Source of the DNA: Actinacidiphila alni
GTDB taxonomy: Bacteria; Actinomycetota; Actinomycetes; Streptomycetales; Streptomycetaceae
Reading direction: 5' to 3'
DNA length: 64,000 nucleotides
Assembly: GCF_900112845.1 (NCBI RefSeq)
Contig: NZ_FONG01000008.1
Span: forward strand, 124,001-188,000
The translations under genes were made by a program, and so were the position numbers. Below, piece after piece: positions 46,001 through 53,900 of this stretch. The stretch's first letter is position 1; every line of letters starts with the position of its first letter. The notes below the pieces were generated by a model. The model was not told where the DNA came from. It ran no database searches and saw nothing but the letters and a program-made list of their open reading frames with translations.

Positions 46001-46742
46001 GGACCGGCGCGGCGCACCCCGTCGCGTCGCGGTCGTCCCCCTCATCGACGAACGCCCGCTGCGCTACCAGCACTGGGTGGCCAAACGCCGTGCCGTCGTA
46101 CGGCAGTTGAGCGGCGGCCGGTGCGGCTATCTGCACATCCCCGACATGGGCGGCTCCGGCTGGGCTCAGTTCAACCGCGACCTGCGCATGGAAGTCGCCT
46201 ACGACGCCCTGCTGGTGGACGTCCGCGGCAATGCCGGCGGCCACATCAGCGAGCTGGTCATCGAGAAGCTGACCCGCACCATCCTCGGCTGGGACCTCAC
46301 ACGCAACGCCCAGCCCGTCTCGTACACCGGCAACGCCCCGCGCGGCCCGGTCGTCGCCATCGCCGACGAAGCGACCTCCTCCGACGGCGACATGATCACC
46401 GCCGCCTTCAAACTCCTCGGCATCGGCCCCGTCGTGGGCTCCCGCACCTGGGGCGGCGTCGTCGGCATGACCGGCCGCCACAAGCTGGGCGACGGCACCG
46501 TCATCACCGTCCCCATGAACGCCGCCTGGTTCGACGCCTACAGTTGGTCCGTCGAGAACCACGGCGTCGACCCCGACATCGACGCCCTCCGCACCCCCCT
46601 CGACTGGGCCGAGGGCCGCCACGGCCAAATGGCAGTAGCAGTCCGCACCGCCCTCGCCCTCCTCGCCGAACACCCCGCGGCCACCCCACCCGACCTCTCC
46701 ACCCGCCCCAACCGCAAAAGGCCAACTCTGCCCCCGCGCTGA
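43029..46742 (+). CDS. Tricorn protease (S41) with an acidic insertion
   Basis: This is a large cytoplasmic protease that degrades peptides released by the proteasome. ATG 43029 (GTG 43038 is also possible) opens GAYLRFPHLHGDLLCFAAEDDIWVAPL, the first blade of the six-bladed propeller. A PDZ domain (about residues 910-1000) and the catalytic core follow, with GTSHAYVAP near 892 and the nucleophile region EATSSDGDMITAAF near 1116. The product is about 1,237 residues, longer than usual. The extra length is an Ala/Asp/Thr-rich stretch from about residue 385 to 570 that interrupts the propeller region. Confidence 0.92.
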   Translation: MGGVSDGAYLRFPHLHGDLLCFAAEDDIWVAPLGAAGGSPGRAWRVTADRTRVGPPRLSPDGTTIAFTTWRSLDPEVYLVPADGGTSRRLTYWGSSDTRVCSWTPDGHVLAVSSHGQPFAYHTWAYSVPVDGGTGGRLPWGPVSDIAVCDESGEPGERRTLLLTGTPPHEPHAWKRYRGGATGRLWLHGERLVPDVDGHLASPMFVSGRIAFLSDHEGIGNLYSCRQDGTDLRRHTDHAEFYARNAATDGERVVYQCGGELWLVEDLITPDAGPRRLDIRLGGPRSGRRPYQVPAASNLDGLAMDTTGRASAVCVRGSLYWLTHRDGPARTIAEEPGARVRLPEMLGDTGLVAFVTDAEGEDGIGLAHLPGRASRAAIRGGGARDSVAADAKAQEAEAADVSGELADAVPVGTGAEVGAPTAGARTATRTSDLDPSVDRTGADDHPRATTATALSGTHLYEDTSGHAVDVGDTDARYPDGDDDRPTRLAVGKLGRVLELVSSPDGGTLAVATNDGRLLLVATGEAENVDNGESDGVTGGGSHPYDAIDGVGDDHSDIDDDRDSTDRPTPAGSVDELIRSTNGPVRDLAFSPDSAWLTWSHPGIGRSLRSVKIARLSDHTIIDVTNGRFEDEQPVFTRDGRYLAFLSWRGFDPVYDVHTGDLSFPLGCRPYLVPLNSATPSPFALPVDGRPINGGLDPGESGGGDGPVVVEAEGLASRVTPFPVPASKYSALAPVHNGLVWLRWPISGALGETFANPTDPSARPTLEYYNLAKSKRSELVHHMDWYAVSGDGQRLAVFDEGELAVVPATERGDDDSTVYVDMRRILHEVDPTAEWRQSYAEAGRLIRDYFWAPDMCGVDWPAILDQYRPLVERVATPDEFADLLREVLGELGTSHAYVAPARRNEGPPHYQRPIGLLGADFQHGKDGTWSVVRILPGESSDSKARSPLAGTGIREGAVLTHIDGRPVDPDAGPYPLLAGAGGTTVELTFTRPDRRGAPRRVAVVPLIDERPLRYQHWVAKRRAVVRQLSGGRCGYLHIPDMGGSGWAQFNRDLRMEVAYDALLVDVRGNAGGHISELVIEKLTRTILGWDLTRNAQPVSYTGNAPRGPVVAIADEATSSDGDMITAAFKLLGIGPVVGSRTWGGVVGMTGRHKLGDGTVITVPMNAAWFDAYSWSVENHGVDPDIDALRTPLDWAEGRHGQMAVAVRTALALLAEHPAATPPDLSTRPNRKRPTLPPR

Positions 46743-47361
46743 GCAATGCCGAGCGCGGTTCCAAGATGAAGAGCGTGAGAAACGCTCTGTGCGTCACCAA
46801 TCGATGGACGGCTGCGGAAACCGTGGCACCGCAGCTCAATCGACCATCAATCCATTAGGTGCTCAGTCTGTGGGATGTGGATGTCGCATCTGACGATGGT
46901 CGACCCCATTCGGGGGTGCGGTTTCGAACCGAGCTGGCCCCGACTGAGCGGCGAGGGCGAACGTACCGCCTTTCAATACCTCGACACTGACGGTGTCGCA
47001 TACGTGGCGGACCTCGCTCGATTCGACCGCAAGGCCCTCATGTAATTGCAACTCCCATGCTCTTTCCGGCCCTGTAGTCAATGCCAGCAGGTCATTCCGA
47101 GACGACCCCAGCACCTGCGTCACACGATCCCACTGGACGCCTATGCACGGACCTAAACGGTTCTGCACAACACCTGGCGGTCCAGTAGTGGTTGCAACCG
47201 GGATGCGACCCAGGCGGTCTCTCCCTTCACCAAAGGCGACCTATGACGATGTCACCGCGTTCAACCGAACGCTCAGTTTCCGCCCTACACGCGACAATCA
47301 AGAGCCGGCCCGCCTTGCTATATAGTCCGATATAAACGTTGAAGCAGACCGAAATGCACAG
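46743..47361. other. A+T-richer junction region after the tricorn gene
   Basis: Base composition drops compared with the flanking genes. The region holds one weak minus-strand candidate gene (46863-47168) and a TATATAGTCCGATATA inverted repeat near 47320 that could be a promoter or operator. I see nothing else that is convincing. Confidence 0.5.
46863..47168 (-). CDS. Possible small protein downstream of the toxin/immunity pair
   Basis: This 101-residue frame starts MQNRLGPCIGVQWDRVTQVL and has a plausible mixed helix/strand core (VRHVCDTVSVEVLKGGTFAL). Codon use is less G+C-rich at third positions than in the core genes and includes two TTA codons, like the adjacent accessory genes. It could be another immunity protein or a chance frame. 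No family is recognised. Confidence 0.35.
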   Translation of the reverse strand: MQNRLGPCIGVQWDRVTQVLGSSRNDLLALTTGPERAWELQLHEGLAVESSEVRHVCDTVSVEVLKGGTFALAAQSGPARFETAPPNGVDHRQMRHPHPTD

Positions 47362-47760
47362 CTATTCGTCGCCGGCAAGAAGGCCATCTTCCGGCGCGAT
47401 ACCGACTCCGATGCATGCAACTACCTTGAGCGGGTCCGGCTCAAGATAGAGCCGGAAGTAACGCCCTCCACGTTGACGATCGTCCACGTAGGCCACTAGA
47501 AGATCCTGTTCGCCCATCTCAGAAAGGGTTTCAAGGCATTCCGCAACCCCAAAAGTAGGCTTCCCTCGCCTCTCCAGGATTGCCATCCTGGCTCGACAGA
47601 TACCCAATAGCCTTGCCGCCGGAATCGGCTCAAGCCAGAGGTCGAAATGCGCGCCAGAAATTACAGCATTCTTAGCCCTGGCGGCGACCCCTGTGTCCGT
47701 CTCGAACGAAGCAGCCAGTTCACTCGCAGATATCCCGCTCAATCCATCATCTAGTGACAC
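47362..47760 (-). CDS. Candidate immunity protein of the orphan toxin tip
   Basis: The 132-residue acidic protein starts at GTG 47760, inside the end of the toxin gene (14-nt overlap), with GGAGG about 11 nt upstream. It has a plausible compact fold (HFDLWLEPIPAARLLGICRARMAILERRGK, VAYVDDRQRGGRYFRLYLEPDP). No signal peptide is seen, as expected for a cytoplasmic immunity protein. The role is inferred only from position and overlap. Confidence 0.65.
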   Translation of the reverse strand: MSLDDGLSGISASELAASFETDTGVAARAKNAVISGAHFDLWLEPIPAARLLGICRARMAILERRGKPTFGVAECLETLSEMGEQDLLVAYVDDRQRGGRYFRLYLEPDPLKVVACIGVGIAPEDGLLAGDE

Positions 47761-48199
47761 TTCTCCACGTCCTCCCGAAGTCGAAGCTGATGTCTTGAGC
47801 TTGGATTTCCCCAACAATGAGATGCTCGTCCTCAAAGTGTGACATATCCCAGTCGCCGTCGTGGATCTGAATGAGCCTCGACGGCCCCACGAGAGGATCT
47901 ACGCTTGCCACCCTGATGCGCAGTATTACACCCTCTCCAACAAAATTGCCGTGTAGATGCTTCGCAAAATAATCGGCAACGTCCCCAAGGTCATCTGTCC
48001 AGGATGTGAAAACAGAATTTGTATTCTCTCCACCGACATGGGAACGTATGTCAGAGTGACCTCCCACGCGAACTGCGCGCCCTTCAGCAGCGGCGTCATA
48101 GCTTCGGCGCCCCTTTGCGAGGCCACGGTACAAATGACCGTCACTGAGATTACAGACGCCACCGGTATTGTGAACTAGGACGTGGACACCGTCCGCCAC
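47747..48199 (-). CDS. Orphan Rhs C-terminal toxin tip (ADP-ribosyltransferase-like)
   Basis: The frame starts VADGVHVLVHNTGGVC. VLVHN is the end of the Rhs HINT/pretoxin domain, so this is a toxin tip without its Rhs carrier. Upstream in frame, HTYYV is kept but is preceded by a TAG stop (48215-48217). The toxin part has a pattern like ADP-ribosyltransferases: Arg in HLYRGLAKG, a polar FTSWTDD strand, and Glu residues in FEDEHLIVGEI. The fold assignment is tentative. It has no ribosome site of its own and may be silent unless recombined into the rhs gene. Confidence 0.7.
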   Translation of the reverse strand: MADGVHVLVHNTGGVCNLSDGHLYRGLAKGRRSYDAAAEGRAVRVGGHSDIRSHVGGENTNSVFTSWTDDLGDVADYFAKHLHGNFVGEGVILRIRVASVDPLVGPSRLIQIHDGDWDMSHFEDEHLIVGEIQAQDISFDFGRTWRSVTR

Positions 48200-48200
48200 A

Positions 48201-48215
48201 ACATAGTACGTGTGC
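48201..48215. repeat. Copy 1 of the Rhs tip junction repeat
   Basis: ACATAGTACGTGTGC is identical to 51393-51407 inside the rhs gene and encodes HTYYV in the same frame on the minus strand. Identity stops sharply on both sides. Confidence 0.85.
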
Positions 48216-48383
48216 TACACGACTCCTCTTTATCTGCGTTTCCGCAGATCAGCGACGGTTTCGGGTTCCACTGGTGCCCATGATTGTGCGGGAAAATCCG
48301 TGGGTGTTGCCGTCGCTACTGCCGTCAGAGGGTCCTGGCCGCGCGGTCGCGCTGTACCCGAAGTGGTGCTGGCGCAGGGGACT

Positions 48384-48584
48384 TTACTGCCATGCTCCGG
48401 GCTCAGCGCGGAGGAGGGTGCGGATGACCTGTTCGTACAGCTCGTGGCCGGTGGTGACGCACTCCGCCGCGACGGTCGGCGGGGCCAAGGTGTCGGGGAC
48501 GGTGGTCACGTGGTACGGGCGGAATCGAAAGCGGCCACGGGCAGTCCTGCGGGCCGGTGCGTCGGTGTTCGTGGAGTCAGACAT
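48384..48584 (-). CDS. Small DUF-type protein, probably shortened
   Basis: The 66-residue frame reads RGRFRFRPYHVTTVPDTLAPPTVAAECV then GHELYEQVIRTLL. The first part resembles small actinobacterial proteins found in XRE-regulator clusters. The jump from AECV to the tail suggests an internal loss of 20-30 residues, but this rests on memory of the family. Its ATG overlaps the previous gene by 8 nt (ATGTCTGA), so they are co-translated. Confidence 0.5.
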   Translation of the reverse strand: MSDSTNTDAPARRTARGRFRFRPYHVTTVPDTLAPPTVAAECVTTGHELYEQVIRTLLRAEPGAWQ

Positions 48585-48927
48585 CTTCGCCCGCTTCCTC
48601 TTCCTCCTCCGGGCCTAGGAGGCGTTGCCCGCGTGAGTCGGCGACCCGGAGTGCGCCGGAGAGGGCTTCGGACAGCCGGCAGGCCAGCCAGCGGTTTTCG
48701 GTGGCCGTAAGGATCTTCGTGCCGGGTGTCATGGTGTCTCGGGCGTACTCCAGCAGCTCCGCACCCATACCGAGTTGTACCGACTCGATGTTGTCGGCGA
48801 GGGTAGCGAGGTAGCCACGGCCGTCAGTGCTGAGGTAGCAGGGCTTCCCCTCGGCGGTGGCCCACGGCAGCAGGCGCGGTCCCTGCGCAGCGAGGCCATT
48901 TGGCCACGGTGTCGCCTGCTCAGCCAT
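48577..48927 (-). CDS. Conserved actinobacterial hypothetical protein
   Basis: The 116-residue protein begins with MAEQATPWPNG and continues LLPWATAEGKPCYLSTDGRGYLATLADNIE, a familiar start for a small protein encoded beside XRE regulators in streptomycetes. Its tail is acidic (LLGPEEEEEAGEDV). ATG 48927 has GAGGAGAGG upstream. The neighbouring XRE gene, on the other strand, is broken. The function is unknown. Confidence 0.7.
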   Translation of the reverse strand: MAEQATPWPNGLAAQGPRLLPWATAEGKPCYLSTDGRGYLATLADNIESVQLGMGAELLEYARDTMTPGTKILTATENRWLACRLSEALSGALRVADSRGQRLLGPEEEEEAGEDV

Positions 48928-49036
48928 CTTGTTGTCCTCTCCTCGACTCGACCCGGGGTTGCTGATCGGCGTCCCTCTGGCGTGGACGTTGCGGAGGAGC
49001 CAGCGAGTCTGCCTTGCTGTCTGCCATGCTGGTGAG

Positions 49037-49725
49037 GTGCGGGAGACGGTCGGGGAACTGGCCAGGCGGCAGCGCGTGGCGCGTGGTGCGTGGTTGGAGT
49101 CAGCGGCGGCTCGCCGAGGCTGCTCCTGGGCGCGTTCCGCCGACGCGAAATGACGTGTCCCGTTGGGAGATCGGGACGCGGTCTCCGCGCGAGTAGCTGC
49201 CCTTCCTCGCGCAGGTGCTTCAGGTGCCGCGCGAGATAATGGAGATGGCGAAAGCCGTTCAGCCGATCGAGTCCGCGCCGTGTGCCCGATCCGTGGCAGA
49301 TTTCCTGCCCGAGGGCTACCCACTGGCCCCGCTTCGGGCTCGTACGGGCCGCCGGATCGGGGACCGGACAGGTGGCCGGCCTAGCCCAGCGGCTCCACGG
49401 CCTGCGGCTGGCTGACGATGTGGTCTACGGCAAAGACCTGATCGGGCCTGCCCTGCGTGAGCTGCATACAGCGGTGAAGCTCTACCGCGAAGGCACACCC
49501 ACCGAAGAAGTGGGGAGCAAACTCCTCAGGGCCATCGGAGAGTTGGCGCAGATCGCTGGGTGGGGCGTCTCCGACGCAGCGGAACATGCAGAGGCGGAGG
49601 ACATCTACCGGCTCGGCATGAGGGCCGCACAGGCCGCCGAGGACGGCGTGCTGTCCGGGAACGTGGCGGGCTCGCTGGCCTGTCAGTGGAGCAACACCGG
49701 CCGGACAGCCGGCGCGGTGGGACTC
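49037..49725 (+). pseudogene. Broken XRE-type transcriptional regulator with TPR-like C-terminus
   Basis: Pieces in successive frames rebuild one gene: VRETVGELARRQRVARG, then RGWSQRRLAEAAPGR and TRNDVSRWEIGTRSPRE, then LPFLAQVLQVPREIMEMA, then GLAQRLHGLRLADDVVYGKDLIGPALRELH. Lesions include a 7-bp duplication (CGTGGTG, about 49085), an amber TAG at 49194-49196 where TGG (Trp) is expected, and a frameshift near 49366. The C-terminal end is replaced by the recombinase fragment at about 49720. It cannot make a full protein. Confidence 0.8.
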
Positions 49726-50448
49726 CGTGCTCAAGTCCGCCTTGGAGCACGCGGTACGCGAAGAAGAGATCCCGCGCAACGTCGCCCGTAACGTCCGCAC
49801 CGTCACACCCAGCCCCCGCCGCTTCAAGCCCCTCACCGCCCACGAAGCGCGCACGTTCCTCGCCACCGCCAACGGGCACCAGTTGAGTCGCTGTTCGAAC
49901 TCGCCCTGCGCACCGGTCTCCGCAAGGGCGAACTCCTCGGCCTGCGCTGGAAAGACCTCGACCTGGCCGGCGGAACCGCCAGCATCCGCCGCACCCTCTA
50001 ACGCACCAACTCCAGGGGCCTGACTGCCCTTCCGACCAAGACCCAGAGTTCCGAAAGGCGCATCGCCCTGACCGACACTGTGCCTGCGCTCCCTCAAACA
50101 GCACCGCGACCGACAGCGCAGCGAACGCGAGGCGGCAGGGACAGACTGGAAGGACAGCGGTTACGTCTTCAGCCGCCCGGACGGCGCCCCGATCGAAGGG
50201 TCCACCATCACCCGGCACTTCAACACCCTGCCCCACCGAGCGGAGATCCGCCGCATTCGATTCCACGATCTCCGCCACTCGACAGCGACTCTGCTTCTGG
50301 AACAAAAAGTGGGACTCATCGTGATCAAGGAGCTGTTGGGCACTCCCACATCAGCGTCACCGTCTACGCCCACGTCCGGCTCCGCCTCCAGCGCGACGCC
50401 ATCGACCTCCTCGGCAACGCCCTCCGCAACCCCGCCGAGATCACCTGA
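49720..50448 (+). pseudogene. Broken tyrosine recombinase (integrase)
   Basis: Fragments in different frames match phage-type integrases: VLKSALEHAVREEEIPRNVARNV, PLTAHEARTFLATANGHQ, LFELALRTGLRKGELLGLRW with the first catalytic Arg, RFHDLRHSTATLLLEQ with His and the second Arg, and HSHISVTVYAHVRL with the Tyr. Lesions are a frameshift near 49885, TAA where CAA is expected near 50000, another frameshift near 50085, and a lost base in the ELLGH motif near 50339. The N-terminal half is missing and fused to the XRE remnant. Confidence 0.85.
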
Positions 50449-50530
50449 GGCCCGACGACGGCGACGAATCGCCCCACTGTGCCGCGCCTGTCCGCTGACG
50501 TTGCCGTCAACTACTACCGTCAGACACTCC

Positions 50531-50566
50531 AGAGGCCCCACCGTAGATAGATCCGGTGGGGCCTCT
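50531..50566. terminator. Terminator after the rhs immunity gene
   Basis: AGAGGCCCCACCG and CGGTGGGGCCTCT form a perfect 13-bp stem with loop TAGATAGATC, 26 nt after the immunity stop. It probably ends the rhs-immunity transcript. Confidence 0.85.
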
Positions 50567-50591
50567 ACTGGACTATCGGCGAGAATACTGA

Positions 50592-50993
50592 TCAGTCACC
50601 ATCAAGCATCTTTTCTACTGCCGCCTTGATGGCTTCCAGCGCCCCATCATCCACTGTGAGTGGCGCTGCGAGCGTTTCGACCCAGTGTCGCATTTCGACC
50701 GCGGTTAGGTCTCGCCAACGCGGATGCAGGGCAGCTCTTTGTGCAATGATCCGCCAGCGATGCTGGTGCTGCGAGAGTCGATACCAGTCAGCCTGTTTCT
50801 GCGCTCGCCCTGGCGCTGAGCTCGAACGCAATCCAGAGATCAGACCTTCGCGAAGGTGATTAAGTGCCGACGCATAGACCGGACTCCCGTTGAGCACGTC
50901 CGCGTCATCAGAGAGTTCAAATTTGAGCTCCATACCGGCACGGAGCAGCATCTCCACCTGGGCAAAGTTGTCGAACTCGACCAGTTCTGACAT
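50592..50993 (-). CDS. Candidate immunity protein of the Rhs toxin
   Basis: The 133-residue protein starts at ATG 50993 and shares one nucleotide with the rhs stop (TGATG), the usual coupling for a toxin and its immunity gene. It is mostly helical (EFDNFAQVEMLLRAGMELKFEL, EAIKAAVEKMLDGD), with no signal peptide, so it would act in the cytoplasm. There is no resemblance to the orphan immunity candidate at 47362-47760. The role is inferred from position. Confidence 0.75.
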   Translation of the reverse strand: MSELVEFDNFAQVEMLLRAGMELKFELSDDADVLNGSPVYASALNHLREGLISGLRSSSAPGRAQKQADWYRLSQHQHRWRIIAQRAALHPRWRDLTAVEMRHWVETLAAPLTVDDGALEAIKAAVEKMLDGD

Positions 50994-53900
50994 CAGAAGG
51001 GGTTCCTTCCATGGAAGAGAACGTTCCCCGCCGGGATCTTCAACGAGCCTCTCGTAATCAGCTCATTTGGCTGAGATCCCGGCCCAAGCTCGACACCTTC
51101 AGGCATTCGGAAGGCGAACATGTATTCAGCCTTTCCCGCATACATCGGGTTACCAATGAAGATGTTCTGCTCGATCTCTGCCGGGCTTCCAATTTCCTGG
51201 GTCACATGGACCTTTCCGGCGGAGTTGGCGCCAATCCTGAGACTGCCATCATCGGCCAAAATCCCACTGTGCCCTACCTCGCTCGTGTAATGGAAGTAGA
51301 CATTGTCATCGAGATTATCGACAACGTTCCCGACGTCATGAGTCGCCGCATTATTGCAGTTATGAACCAGGACTGGCGTGGTGCCTGCGAGTACATAGTA
51401 CGTGTGCACTTGCGCGACTGTCAGGTTGTAACGGTCGGCCGCGCCCGGGGTGACATGGACCGTGAGGACCGTGGCGTGGAGGTTCTTGTCGGTGTTGAGG
51501 GCGTGGCCCGGGGTGAGCTTGCCGGCTGGGGTCCACTTGTGGGTGGTGTCGTCCCAGAAGGGGTGCTTCGACGTGGTGTGCAGGGTGGCCGGCTTGCCGT
51601 CCGAGCCCTGGACGGTGACGTCGACCAGGTCGGTGTCGTAGTTGACCCACGTGGCGGTGACGGCGTGGGAGCCAACGTGTTTACCGGTTTTCGGGTCGGC
51701 CGATTCGACTTTGTCGCCCACGGCGATATCGACGATGGGCTTCGTCTTTCCGTGGTCGAGAAGAACCGGAGTGTCCGGGCTGAAGCTGCACTTGCCGCCG
51801 CTTGTCGTTGGGCTCTGCTCTGCGGAGGTCGCGTCGTCGGCAACGGGCTTCTTGGCGGTAGCGCTCTTGGGGCTGCTGGGTCTCGCCGCTTCTGCTGGTG
51901 TTCCTGCCTCGGGGTTGCCCGGAGGTGGCGGCGCGGCCTCTTCAGGCGTACGCCCCGTGGCGAGGTCATGCTGCGGCCTCCCGGAGGCGGCCGGAGGGTC
52001 GTCCGAGCCATGAGCCGTCGGCTCGCCGTCGATGCAGCCCGTATCGGCGCATCCTCCCAAGAGGCCGGAGAGGGCTCCTGCGGCCGTCTTGCCTGCCGCG
52101 ATGCATTCGGGTGCGATTACCAGAGTTGCGCTGCACGCCCCGACGGCATCGACTCCGGCGTCAACGACGACACCTATACCGACCAGTTCAGCAAGAGATG
52201 TCCCTACGTCCAGTGCGTGGCGCCACCCGTGATGCACTGAGTACGGGGTGTAGTTTCCGCATCCTGATGGTGTGCCTCCACCTTGCTCACATTTGTATTC
52301 TTCGGTCTGCGCCTGGTCCTTGGGCGTGATGTTCGAGTCTCCGGCACGGAACATCAACCCACTCGGGTCGCTCCCGTTGACCGGGTCGTCGCCCGCGTAC
52401 GCGTAGCCGCCCATCTGGTTGGGGTCGCCCGCCTCGAAGACGGGGTCGACGGTGAGGAAGCGGCCGAGGACGGGGTCGTAGTTGCGGGCGCCGAGGAGGT
52501 CGAGGCCGGTGGTGGGGTCGGCGGGTTGGCCGAGGTAGCCGTGGTTGTCGGCCCAGGAGGTCGGAACGGTGCCGCGGGGTTTGCCGTAGGGATCGTAGGA
52601 GCGGCGGGTGATGGCCAAGGAGGTCGCGTCGACCTGGAGTTGGGCCGTGTTCTGGGGGTTCGTCGGCTGGTAAGTGACGGCGCCGCCGGACGAGCGGGTG
52701 ATCGCGGTGCCGTCGGGGTGGGAGTAGTAGCGCAGGCCGGAGACCGTGGTGCCGGCGCTGTTGAGGGTGAGCTGCTCGGCGCCGCCGAAGAGGTAGAGGA
52801 TGGTGCCGCTGGGACCGTGCTGGAGGAGCAGGCCGCCATCGGCGTCGTACAGGTAGTTGGTGGCCTTGGGATTGACTCCGTCACCTGTGGTGACACTCGC
52901 GGTCCGGCCCTCCGCGTCGTACGTGAAGGTCTGGCCCTGCCCTGCCGGAAGACCGGTGCCGGTGGCCGCCGTCGTGTACGTCTGCCCTGCCGAACCGCAG
53001 GCGTGCAGGGTCTGCTTGGTGCCGGGGGTCTGGCTGCCGCTGGGGTCGGTGAGGCAGAGTCCGGAGGCGACATTGACCAGGTTTCCCGAGGCCGTCAGCT
53101 TCCACTGCTGAGAGGGCGCGCTGGAGGAGCAGGTCCTGATCACCACGACCGTGTCGGCGGCAGGCGGGTTCGCGGTGTCCATGCACTTGCCGACGACCCG
53201 GACCGTACCGTCGGTGCCAATCGTGTAGTTCTGCCCGACGCCGCCGCAGTGCGAAAGGTTCTGCGAGGTGCCGTCACCGGTCAGGGCCGAAGCGTCGGTC
53301 AAGCACAGCGGATCGCCGGCCGTCGTCTTGACGCTCGAGATGATCGGTCCGGTGGTGGACGTCTTGCGACTGGTGACGCTGCCCGCGTTGACTCCGGCGG
53401 AATTGTGCGAGGTGTCGGTGTAACTCAGGGTCGAGGTGGCCGTGCCGGTGGTCGGATTGCTGGTGGTGACGGCGGTGGCCTGGTTGGGAAGTGAAGCGGG
53501 CGCCGCCGTACTCGGGTAGGCGATCGACTGAGTCGTGTTCTTCAGGGCGTTGCCGGCGGTGTCGTGCGACACCTGCTGCGTACGGTCACCGAGCAGGTCG
53601 TAGGTGTAGGACTGCCAGTACGGAGCGGGACCACCGATGGTGGTCGGGCTCGGTGCGGCCGTCTTGCACGAGGCGAGTTGTCCCGTGCCCGCCACAGCCG
53701 GTGTGGTGATGCCCTTGGTGTCGGACCACGCCTCGGCAAGGCGTCCCATGCCGTCGTACGTGAAGCACTGTGTGTCCGTGCCGGTCACCGTCGTACCGGT
53801 CGATTGGACGTCGGATACGGCGTTCAGACTTCCGGACTGGTCGTATCCATAGGTCGTGGAGTCGATCGGTCCGAACGTGCTCGGTTGAAGGCTGACGGTG

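Noticed and set aside
45066..46673. 535-codon minus-strand frame across the tricorn gene
   Set aside because: Shadow of the protease domain, whose catalytic motifs are clear on the plus strand.
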